This document shows positions 1-5,849 of a DNA stretch of 8,647 nucleotides, piece after piece. Within the stretch, counting starts at the first letter, position 1, and every line of letters begins with the position of its first letter. The DNA is from JBPOIC01 sp052034865 (lineage in GTDB: Bacteria; UBA10199; JADFYH01), in contig JBPOIC010000011.1 in the NCBI GenBank assembly GCA_052034865.1, positions 1-8,647 of the forward strand. Reading direction: 5' to 3'. The notes under the pieces are model-generated. The model searched no databases and was not told where the DNA came from. It saw only the letters and a list, made by a program, of their open reading frames with translations. The translations under genes were made by a program, and so were the position numbers.

Positions 1-375
1 CTTTTGGAAGCGGAGGTTCTCTTGTTCAACATTGTTTCCACCCCGGACAAGTGGGTCTTGGAAAGAGCGGGACTCAAGATGGGAGAAGGCTTGGGACAAT
101 ACCGCAAATATCTTGCCTCCGAGGTCCAAGATCGCACGCACGCCGCCCGGCGGTTTCTGACACTGGCAAAAAAGCAGGGCCTTGCCTGCTCTTTCGAAGC
201 GGAAGCCGCTCTTGGTTCCGCCGATGAGGATATTTTAAATCGGGCGAGAAAAAAGAAGGCCCAGCTCATCGCCCTGGCCTCCCAAAGCGGCCGGCTCAAA
301 GCGGGACTTTTAGGAAGCACGGCGCGCAAGATCATGCGCGAATCAACCCTTCCTGTCTGGGTGTCACATCCTTAA
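1..375 (+). CDS. Universal stress protein (UspA-like), 3' part only
   Basis: This is the C-terminal part of a cytoplasmic UspA-fold protein, a family of small alpha/beta stress proteins that often bind nucleotide. The frame is open to the window edge, and the visible part starts at the second beta strand (AEVLLFNIVS). About 35-40 residues are therefore missing upstream, and the TTG at base 4 is probably not the start. The end has the family's signature strand, loop and helix: AQLIALASQSG, then LLGSTARKIM, then a final LPVWV strand. The nucleotide loop of ATP-binding members is G-x2-G-x9-G-S/T. Here the first Gly is Ser (SQSG) and only seven residues separate SG from GS, so ATP binding of the classic type is doubtful (inference). 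The stop is TAA at 373-375. No gene follows on the same strand for 600 bases, so any operon partners lie upstream. Confidence 0.85.
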   Translation, partial: LLEAEVLLFNIVSTPDKWVLERAGLKMGEGLGQYRKYLASEVQDRTHAARRFLTLAKKQGLACSFEAEAALGSADEDILNRARKKKAQLIALASQSGRLKAGLLGSTARKIMRESTLPVWVSHP

Positions 376-529
376 ATCAACGGACTTGGCTCTCATTAGA
401 TAGGGCTGAACTCGAAGTTGCCAGGTGTAGATTGGTCAGCCTTTTCTGAGACTGTGCATGAGATTGCCCTGCCTGCCTCACTCTGTTCATCTTCATTCAC
501 CAAGCGTATGGACCGGCCCAGCTCTCTTA

Positions 530-745
530 AGTGCCTCCGTCAAAATCGCTTCCAGATCTGGCTGGTTTTATTGCCAACTCATCCGCTCGCAGGGAATCGC
601 GAATCCGGAAGAGGTTCATGCTGTCATGTTGGAAACCGATGGGAGCTTCAGCGTGGTACGAAAATCTGAAGGCCCGGCTTCAGCACTTTCGAACGTCCAG
701 GAGCGCTCGAGCGCCTCCGCAACTTTTTCGGCGACTGATCTCTAA
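530..745 (+). pseudogene. Remnant of a YetF/DUF421-type membrane protein, C-terminal end
   Basis: Only the C-terminal cytoplasmic part of a DUF421 (YetF-like) protein can be recognised. The clearest stretch, bases 575-697, reads QLIRSQGIANPEEVHAV followed by MLETDGSFSVVRK. This matches the usual DUF421 pattern of a LR-x-x-GI segment, a EV-x-x-A segment and a LE-x-DG-x-x-SV segment. Just upstream (531-575) the neighbouring frame gives SLPDLAGFIAN. The two would join as one product if a single C were restored in the AACTC at about 571-575, so a one-base deletion is likely. The membrane part of the protein is not visible upstream, and an in-frame TAA lies at 528-530. There is no start codon with a ribosome binding site. 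The end is TAA at 743-745. The family call rests on the short C-terminal motif only. Confidence 0.45.
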
Positions 746-757
746 ATGGGAAAATTC

Positions 758-786
758 ATGCGGATTCGCATTCCGCTACGTTTTTT
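758..786 (+). terminator. Possible Rho-independent terminator after the DUF421 remnant
   Basis: A short stem GCGGA (760-764) / TCCGC (772-776) with a 7-base loop is followed after four bases by six T (781-786). An alternative stem ATGCG/CGCAT overlaps it (758-771). It lies 15 bases after the remnant's stop, where a terminator would be expected. The stem is only five pairs and the T run is slightly displaced, so the call is weak. Confidence 0.35.
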
Positions 787-809
787 GATCTGCAATATCA
801 ATATAATGA

Positions 810-856
810 CACTTGTGCCTTCCTGAGTGCCGATTACAACAATGTGACAGAGTACT
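810..856 (+). repeat. Dispersed repeat, copy A
   Basis: This copy starts with CACTTGTGCC (810-819) and ends with AACAATGTGACAGAGTACT (838-856). Both blocks recur in the same order and orientation at 4073-4123. The middle is diverged and four bases shorter here. Two conserved blocks around a variable middle would suit an insertion-sequence end with subterminal repeats or a protein-binding site. No transposase frame is next to it. It lies between the DUF421 remnant and the mscS promoter region. Confidence 0.7.
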
Positions 857-941
857 GGCCACGCTGGCATTTCAGATTTTGATACGGAGGCTTCTGCCTG
901 GAGAAGCTCGAGTAGATAAAGCCGGCCAAGATGAAATAAGC

Positions 942-970
942 TTGAATGAGAGATGCGAACGCTTTTCAAT
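942..970 (+). promoter_or_regulatory. Possible sigma-70 promoter for the mscS-perM operon
   Basis: TTGAAT (942-947) and TTCAAT (965-970) are separated by 17 bases. Each matches four of six consensus positions. The site is 30 bases upstream of the mscS start and is the best-spaced pair in this gap. No other evidence supports it. Confidence 0.28.
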
Positions 971-1000
971 AAATTTTAAAGTGAGCGTCAGGGGAGAAAC

Positions 1001-1990
1001 ATGGAAGCCAGTTTTTTCTCGGTATGGCGGTTGATGAAGGGAATGTTTGAAAAGTTGGCAGAGCGTGCTCCTTACTTGATCGTCGCCTTGCTTGTGTTTG
1101 GTTTCTCAATCTTTGTGGGTCATCTCCTCAGAAAGATGATTCGCCGGTTTGCCCTCAGGCGCGTCCCCTACCGCAACCTCGCATTTGTTCTCGGGCGCCT
1201 GATCCAATGGTCGATGGTCTTTCTGGGGCTGATGGTCGCCCTGGTCATTGTTCTTCCCAACTTCACCCCAGCGCGTCTGGTTGAGCTTTTAGGGATTGGT
1301 GGGATTGCCGTTGGTTTTGCATTCAAGGACATTTTGCAAAATTTTCTGGCTGGCATCCTGCTTTTACTCACCCGACCCTTTCGGATCGGCGACCAGATCG
1401 TCGTTGGCAACTACGAGGGGGACGTTGAGGATATTCAGACGCGGGCGACGCTCATCAAAACTTACGATGGACGCCGTGTGGTCATCCCAAACACCGAGCT
1501 TTTCACAACGTCCGTGACCGTGAACACAGCCTTCGCCCTGCGTCGACTGGAGTATGATTTTGGAGTGGGGTATGGCGATGATCTTAAAGAGGTAAAGCGG
1601 GTGGCCCTTCAGACAATCCGGTCCTGCGAAGGGGTGTTGGATGATCCGCCTCCGGATATCCTGGTAGTCGGATTTGCAGAGAGCGGGGTGCAGGTCCGCA
1701 TCCGCTGGTGGATCCAGCCACCCCGTCGCCAAAATGCGCTGGATCAGCGCGATCAGATCCTGAACGACGTGAAAAACGCACTGCACGAGCACGGAATCGA
1801 TATTCCCTTTCCCACCCGTCAGATCCTGTTTCACGATCAGACTGAAGAAGTCGACGGAGATCGGTCGCGGCAGCGCGAGGGCTGGCCGAGGGGCATCGGG
1901 TCAACTCCCAAACCACGCAATCTTTTGGGTGCATTCAAGCCCCTGAGGGTCCAAAAAGCCGATGAGACAGGGGGCAGGTCTCATGAATAA
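1001..1990 (+). CDS. mscS: Small-conductance mechanosensitive channel, MscS family
   Basis: Inner-membrane channel of the MscS family, which opens under membrane tension and releases solutes during hypo-osmotic shock. It has 329 residues (E. coli MscS has 286). The first membrane spans are at about residues 24-42 and 62-84. The pore-lining third span carries the hallmark GIGGIAVGFAFKDILQNF (about 99-115), followed by the start of the beta domain, TRPFRIGDQIVV. The beta-domain segment YDGRRVVIPNTELF (about 155-168) is also typical. The alpha/beta vestibule follows to about residue 280. The last 45 residues are charged and have no clear family match. The start ATG is chosen for the AGGGGAG motif (990-996) just upstream. 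The end overlaps the next gene by eight bases, so the two are probably co-translated. Confidence 0.93.
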   Translation: MEASFFSVWRLMKGMFEKLAERAPYLIVALLVFGFSIFVGHLLRKMIRRFALRRVPYRNLAFVLGRLIQWSMVFLGLMVALVIVLPNFTPARLVELLGIGGIAVGFAFKDILQNFLAGILLLLTRPFRIGDQIVVGNYEGDVEDIQTRATLIKTYDGRRVVIPNTELFTTSVTVNTAFALRRLEYDFGVGYGDDLKEVKRVALQTIRSCEGVLDDPPPDILVVGFAESGVQVRIRWWIQPPRRQNALDQRDQILNDVKNALHEHGIDIPFPTRQILFHDQTEEVDGDRSRQREGWPRGIGSTPKPRNLLGAFKPLRVQKADETGGRSHE

Positions 1991-3032
1991 CTCCCATCCT
2001 GTTTTTATCCGTAAGACCCTGATCGTTATTTCCCTATTTTTCTTCTTTCTTCTTTTTTTTCTTTTCGTTGGGTATGCGCGGAACGTCCTGCTTTTGTTTT
2101 TTGCATCCATTCTGATCGCAGCGTTTTTAAGAGGGATGGCTCATCTTTTGAACCGGTATCTTACCCTTCCCTTTGGATGGGCATTGGGGGCTGTCTATGT
2201 AGGCATCTTTCTCATCACGGGTCTGGGCGTCTGGTTTCTGGAAGGTCGTATCACCCTGCAAGTCGATCAAATGCGCCAGGAGTGGGGGCTAGCGGTCAGT
2301 GCCTTCAGGGATTGGGCAGGCTCATCCAAATGGGGACAACAGCTGGCTGAGATCCTCGCTCACCCACAGCAGATCTTGTCGCACGGAATTCCTCTCCTTC
2401 CGAGGGCGGCGGATGCTTTTTCGTCGATTCTTTCCATCCTCGGGGGTGCACTCATGATCTTTGTCGTGAGCTTGTACCTTTCAATCTCTCCTGAACTTTA
2501 CTTGAATGGTTTGCTTTCGCTGATTCCCGTTTCCAACCGACCGAAGGTTAAAGAGGCATTGACCCATACCGCCTGCACCCTGCGCCAATGGTTGATGGGT
2601 CAGCTGATTGCGATGTCATTGGTCGGGATTTTGACGGGCTTGGGGCTTTGGTTCCTGGATATTCCCTTGCCGATCACCTTGGGGGTTCTGTCAGGCTTGC
2701 TGGATTTTATCCCCAACTTCGGGCCGATCTTCGCTGCGATCCCGGGGGTTTTGTTCGGCCTGATGCGAGGGCCGATAGAGGCCCTGTATGTGATGATGCT
2801 CTATCTGGGAGTTCAGCTGATTGAGTCCAATATCCTCGTGCCTCTCATTCAGAAAAAAATGATCAAGCTTCCCCCCGCCTTGCTCATTATCACCCAGTTG
2901 ATCCTGGGGACCTTGAGTGGTTTTTTGGGACTGATCTTTGCGACGCCCCTGATTGCCGCCGGCATCGTTTTGATCAAGGACTTGTATGTAACTGGAGTGC
3001 TGGAGAAGGATTCAGAACCAGGTGAAAAATGA
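1983..3032 (+). CDS. perM: AI-2E/PerM-family multi-span transporter
   Basis: Member of the AI-2E transporter family (PF01594; PerM/TqsA/YtrI-like), inner-membrane proteins with about eight spans. Members are linked to autoinducer-2 export or sodium/proton exchange, and the substrate here cannot be read from sequence. From the chosen start it has 349 residues, the normal family length. Two spans at the N-terminus (about 12-48 and 64-85) are followed by a soluble stretch with amphipathic helices (about 90-150). The conserved C-terminal half contains LSGLLDFIPNFGPIFAAIPG, VQLIESNILVPLIQ and LGLIFATPLIA. Span 1 is unusually rich in Phe. An in-frame ATG at 1962 exists, but the ATG at 1983 has AGGGGGC (about 1969-1975) at proper spacing, so 1983 is preferred. 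It starts inside the last codons of mscS (ATGAATAA), which suggests translational coupling. Confidence 0.92.
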   Translation: MNNSHPVFIRKTLIVISLFFFFLLFFLFVGYARNVLLLFFASILIAAFLRGMAHLLNRYLTLPFGWALGAVYVGIFLITGLGVWFLEGRITLQVDQMRQEWGLAVSAFRDWAGSSKWGQQLAEILAHPQQILSHGIPLLPRAADAFSSILSILGGALMIFVVSLYLSISPELYLNGLLSLIPVSNRPKVKEALTHTACTLRQWLMGQLIAMSLVGILTGLGLWFLDIPLPITLGVLSGLLDFIPNFGPIFAAIPGVLFGLMRGPIEALYVMMLYLGVQLIESNILVPLIQKKMIKLPPALLIITQLILGTLSGFLGLIFATPLIAAGIVLIKDLYVTGVLEKDSEPGEK

Positions 3033-3074
3033 TGAACAAGGAGATCCCTGTGATGAGGATAGGATTTTTTTAAA

Positions 3075-3098
3075 GGATGCAGAACCTTCCTGGCATCC
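3075..3098. terminator. Possible shared terminator between convergent genes
   Basis: GGATGC (3075-3080) and GCATCC (3093-3098) form a six-pair stem with a 12-base loop, between the convergent ends of perM (plus) and the 60-residue gene (minus). The flanks are A/T rich on both sides (TTTTTTTAAA before, ATTTCT after), but neither has a clean T run. The rest of the gap 3033-3151 shows nothing else. Confidence 0.28.
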
Positions 3099-3151
3099 AT
3101 TTCTGCTTATCATACTCCCCTCAATCATCATCCTTCGGTTTCAAGCTACGA

Positions 3152-3334
3152 TCATGTCTCGTTTTCAACGCCCGTTGAACGGGTTTCAGGTGTTGGGGCG
3201 GGTGGTTTGGTACGTTGCACATTAGAAAAGAACAACGCCCACGCCAGAAAGGCCATCAGAATCAGGATTGCGATTGCAGCACCAGGGATTCCTGTTTTTC
3301 GACGACGCTGAAAGGGAGAGGTGGTCTGTTTCAT
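3152..3334 (-). CDS. Small single-span membrane protein, 60 residues
   Basis: I do not recognise a family. The protein has a basic N-terminus (QRRRK at 9-13), one hydrophobic span at about residues 17-37 (AAIAILILMAFLAWALFF) and a short polar, Pro-rich tail (KPPAPTPE). The basic start suggests the N-terminus is inside and the tail is in the periplasm. The start ATG is chosen for the AAGGAG seven bases upstream. An upstream in-frame start would lie inside the preceding gene and has no better site. Its ATG overlaps the stop codon of the crystallin-like gene (ATGA, 3331-3334), so the two are almost certainly one transcript and translationally coupled. A membrane partner or anchor for the exported protein is possible but is inference. 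Confidence 0.65.
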   Translation of the reverse strand: MKQTTSPFQRRRKTGIPGAAIAILILMAFLAWALFFSNVQRTKPPAPTPETRSTGVENET

Positions 3335-3852
3335 CGTCGAACTCCTTCGGCTCCCACGCAATTCAGACGCATCGATTCGGTTTCCTGATTGAGGAGGGCT
3401 GTGAGATTTTGAGTTTTGGTACCAGGACTTAAAACCTTTTCCTTACCGCTGAAATTTTCCTGGCTGAAGGCGGTCACCTGCGCCTGCGGGCCCAAAATCA
3501 TGCTGTCGATCTGCCCCTTCCAGTCTGTTCCGTCCGGCATTTGCAGGTGTGGAAGATTCAATGGCCCCAGCAAGGTTCGGCTAGGACCTACATAAGTGTA
3601 GCTATCAAAAACACGAACCCAGCAGCCATTCCCAAAATCAGTGGTGGCGGTGAAAGCGAAGGGTAGCAGTAAAATGACCGTCTCAGCCTGTCGACCTGAT
3701 ACCGAAGGTGCGGTGTTGTTGGGAGTGAACTTCATTTCTGTCTGTGCTTTCTGTGATAGGGCTTTGGAATTTGCAGGTAGAATGCCTGCTGAAAAAACAA
3801 GAAGAAAAACCGGAAAGAACTTTTGCAGGATATGGGATAAAAAAAATCGCAT
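3331..3852 (-). CDS. Exported beta/gamma-crystallin-like protein
   Basis: Predicted Sec-exported protein of 173 residues. A hydrophobic signal peptide (about residues 3-25, PVFLLVFSAGILPA) is followed by a plausible cleavage site after SKA at 31. The mature part has two segments resembling beta/gamma-crystallin Greek keys: about 77-98 (CWVRVFDSYTYVG ... LLGP) and 125-165 (VTAFSQENFSGKEKVL ... SMRLNC). Each has an aromatic-rich strand, a Gly in the turn and a Ser near the end. A DW-x-G-x-IDS-x-I segment joins them. Cys77 and Cys165 are the only mature cysteines and could form a disulfide. Many such domains bind calcium, but I do not see a clear N/D-N/D-x-x-S/T-S site. The start is set by AAGGAGGT five bases upstream; a longer frame to 3894 lacks such a site. 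It is the first gene of a two-gene operon. The family call is by pattern and is moderate. Confidence 0.65.
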   Translation of the reverse strand: MRFFLSHILQKFFPVFLLVFSAGILPANSKALSQKAQTEMKFTPNNTAPSVSGRQAETVILLLPFAFTATTDFGNGCWVRVFDSYTYVGPSRTLLGPLNLPHLQMPDGTDWKGQIDSMILGPQAQVTAFSQENFSGKEKVLSPGTKTQNLTALLNQETESMRLNCVGAEGVRR

Positions 3853-3901
3853 CGGGACCTCCTTTTCAAATGGGTAAAGATTCAAAAACACCATTTTTAC
3901 A

Positions 3902-3931
3902 ATAGGGAGAACCTTTCCTTTAAAACAAGTG
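3902..3931 (-). promoter_or_regulatory. Possible promoter of the crystallin-like operon
   Basis: Reading the minus strand, TTGTTT and TATTGT lie about 18 bases apart, roughly 50 bases upstream of the start. Each matches four of six consensus positions. The gap 3853-4252 otherwise holds the repeat copy B and a perfect GGCGC-T-GCGCC palindrome at 3947-3957, and no gene that I can see. Confidence 0.25.
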
Positions 3932-4072
3932 TGAGATCCATTTTATGGCGCTGCGCCCTGATGTCTAAATAGTCATGAAAATGACAACCCTCCACTTCTT
4001 TGTTCTGGGGCGGGTGCTTCTCCACGATGTTCCCACCGAGTAGAAAATATATAGATTCATCATCTTTGGAAG

Positions 4073-4123
4073 CACTTGTGCCATCCTTCCTTATTGCTGT
4101 TTAAAACAATGTGACAGAGTACT
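4073..4123 (+). repeat. Dispersed repeat, copy B
   Basis: CACTTGTGCC (4073-4082) and AACAATGTGACAGAGTACT (4105-4123) are identical to the two blocks of copy A at 810-856, in the same orientation, with a middle four bases longer. A degenerate third match, TTTAAAACAA plus one extra G and then TGTGA, lies at 3919-3935. That resembles bases 4101-4114 of this copy. The copy is 129 bases upstream of the broken cation-efflux gene. Confidence 0.7.
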
Positions 4124-4230
4124 AGCGAAGCATTCACTAAAATCCGTTGGGTTACTCACTGGATTCAAATGCCCCCCGTCGCGATGAATTAATTTGTAAA
4201 GCGCGTTCAAGGTGACTTGCGCTCACGCGT

Positions 4231-4253
4231 TCTTTTAAAATCCTTCTAAAAGA
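4231..4253 (+). promoter_or_regulatory. Inverted repeat overlapping the cation-efflux start codon
   Basis: TCTTTTA (4231-4237) and TAAAAGA (4247-4253) form a seven-base inverted repeat with a nine-base loop. The last base is the A of the ATG. It could be an operator or an RNA hairpin over the start. No strong Shine-Dalgarno motif is visible here, and A/T-rich repeats of this length can arise by chance. Confidence 0.25.
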
Positions 4254-5174
4254 TGGAAACTACCCCTTCTTCCTCACCAACGATCTGCGCGGCGCTGGGT
4301 GCCAATCTCATGATCGCCACCGCAAAGTTTATCGCAGCGGGGTTCACACAAAGCTCGGCAATGCTTTTTGAAGGTATTCACTCCTGGTGGATACAGGAAA
4401 CCAGCTGCTGATGCTTTTGGGAATCAGGCTCAGCAAAAAATCTCCGATCCTGCTCACCCCTTCGGTTATGGGAAAGAACTTTACTTCTGGAATCTTATCG
4501 TTTTCCTGCTCATTTTTGCTGTCGGCGGCGGGATGTCATTTTACGAAGGAATCATTCATCTGATTAGGCCTGAGCCGATCCTCCATCCCCTCGCAAACTG
4601 TCTTGTCCTAGAGATCTCCATGGGGGCAGAGGGTTATTCCTTTTCTGTCGCCTTACGGGAGATGCTACGCCGTAAGGGAAAGCGCGGGCTTTGGGCGCAG
4701 GTACACCAAAACAAGGATCCTGCTGTTTATACCGTTTTGTTCGAAGATACGGCGGCTCTTGTGGGACTGATGATCGCTTTGCTTGGGGTGTATCTGGGCG
4801 AGCAGTTTGAAAACCCCTATTTCGACGGAAGCGCTTCGGTGCTGATTGGATGTTTGCTGATGGCTGTCGCTGTGCTGCTTGCTTATGAAAGCCGCGGGCT
4901 ACTCATTGAAGAGGGGGTAGGCAAATCCAAACTCTTGCTCTTGACGGAAAAAGTGGAAGAAGAACCAGAGGTTGAGAAAGTACTGAGTTTCCTCACGATG
5001 TGTCTGGGTCCCCACGAGATTCTGGTCAATCTGAAAATCAGACTCAAAAAAATATCGCCGCACGAACTTGGTTCGGTGGCCAGTCGGGTCGAATCAAAAA
5101 TGAAAAGCGAAGAATCAGATATTCAAAGAATTTTTATCGAGGTCGTGCCCGGAGAAGAATCCTCGCCTGGATGA
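4253..5174 (+). pseudogene. Cation diffusion facilitator (CDF) transporter, two frameshifts
   Basis: CDF-family (PF01545) inner-membrane divalent-metal exporter, broken as written. Frame 1 from ATG 4253 gives ALGANLMIATAKFIAAG and SSAMLFEGIHS, then goes out of frame and stops at 4409-4411. The continuation LVDTGNQLLMLLGIRLSKK is in the next frame from 4384, and the main body, SDPAHPFGYGKELYFW onward, is in the third frame from about 4440. Adding one C at 4383-4384 and one A to the six-A run at 4435-4440 restores a single 307-residue protein of normal family length. The second-span metal-site motif HSLVD and the fifth-span segment FEDTAAL (about residues 163-169) are then present. The cytoplasmic C-terminal domain ends with IQRIFIEV. 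Both lesions are homopolymer contractions, so consensus error is a real alternative to true inactivation. The metal substrate cannot be inferred. It converges on the rhodanese gene, 18 bases away. Confidence 0.85.
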
Positions 5175-5192
5175 AAACAAGACAGGCTGACG

Positions 5193-5762
5193 TTATCCCC
5201 CTTCCGTTTCAAGGTGATGTTTTTTCCATTCCTTAAATCCGCCTTCCATCTCCATCACTGCATATCCCTCACCGGCAAACCGTGCACACGCCCTGGTCGC
5301 CAGGTAACAGACGATCGAGTAACAGTAGAGGATGTTCGTTTTATCCCTGGCAAGGCTCGTCAGATTCCCCCAACCATCTTGCGGGAGATTGATCGCCCCC
5401 GGGAGGTGTTCCTTCTGGTAATCCTCAGCCGCCCTCACGTCTACCAACTGGATATATTTCCCCTTTTCTCGGCGTAAGCGATCTACTTCCATCGGCCCTG
5501 CGGTAAATTTTAATTTGGTCTCAAAATATTGTTTTGCCTCGTCTGGATCCGGCATTTTCACAGACTGTTCCTTTTGGGTTTTCTCCTCTTCCATCGTAGC
5601 GGGTTTTTGCCTATCGCTTTCGAGGCTCTTGTCTCCGGTGAAAGGCGTTTGGCCCGAGTATTCATTGGGCAATGTTTGATCGGCTCCCTCGTATGGGTCG
5701 AAGGCCTGGCCTTTCGGACGGGGGGGAGGGGATCCGGTGCTGAATGATTTTTGATTTTCCAT
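5193..5762 (-). CDS. Rhodanese-domain protein with a long hydrophilic N-terminus
   Basis: Single-domain rhodanese of 189 residues, a sulfurtransferase fold that carries sulfane sulfur on a cysteine. The domain spans about residues 90-182: the VDVR strand and loop (107-110), HLPGAINLP (119-127), then ILYC at 144-147 with Cys147 in the position of the catalytic cysteine, and a final GGFKEWK (174-180). The active-site loop is CYSIVC, so a second Cys (152) lies five residues on, and a third is at 159. Residues 1-75 are polar, Pro/Glu/Lys rich and look disordered. There is no signal peptide, so it is probably cytoplasmic. The start ATG has AAGGAG five bases upstream. The gene lies 87 bases downstream of the SDR pseudogene on the same strand and may once have shared its transcript. 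The acceptor is unknown. Confidence 0.88.
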   Translation of the reverse strand: MENQKSFSTGSPPPRPKGQAFDPYEGADQTLPNEYSGQTPFTGDKSLESDRQKPATMEEEKTQKEQSVKMPDPDEAKQYFETKLKFTAGPMEVDRLRREKGKYIQLVDVRAAEDYQKEHLPGAINLPQDGWGNLTSLARDKTNILYCYSIVCYLATRACARFAGEGYAVMEMEGGFKEWKKHHLETEGG

Positions 5763-5782
5763 AAGGTCTCCTTTTCATCCAT

Positions 5783-5796
5783 TGAGATGCATCTCA
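5783..5796. promoter_or_regulatory. 14-base perfect palindrome upstream of the rhodanese gene
   Basis: TGAGATGCATCTCA is a perfect palindrome 20 bases upstream of the rhodanese start. A second one, TTTCTT-T-AAGAAA, lies at 5800-5812. Either could be an operator for a dimeric regulator. I could not place a convincing promoter around them. Confidence 0.35.
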
Positions 5797-5849
5797 GGAT
5801 TTCTTTAAGAAATAGTTATTTCAGAAAGGGGTTGTAAAGTGACTGGGTC

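Noticed and set aside
703..714. GCGCTCGAGCGC palindrome as a terminator or operator
   Set aside because: It lies within the DUF421 remnant's reading frame and is not followed directly by a T run. A better hairpin plus T run lies at 758-786.
376..1000. Several open frames of 70-95 codons in this gap
   Set aside because: They overlap in different frames and lack ribosome binding sites. Apart from the DUF421 C-terminal motif they show no protein-family pattern.
2033..2070. Pyrimidine-rich tract as a regulatory or slippage element
   Set aside because: It encodes the Phe-rich first membrane span of the PerM-like protein, and the frame is intact through it.
857..4072. Composite transposon bounded by the two repeat copies
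   Set aside because: The copies are solo and in direct orientation, with no transposase. The DNA between holds ordinary intact genes. A shared repeat is supported but a transposable unit is not.
4385..4445. Programmed frameshifting in the cation-efflux gene
   Set aside because: Two shifts in the same direction would be needed within 60 bases, the first site (CACTCCTGG) is not a slippery heptamer, and no downstream structure is apparent.
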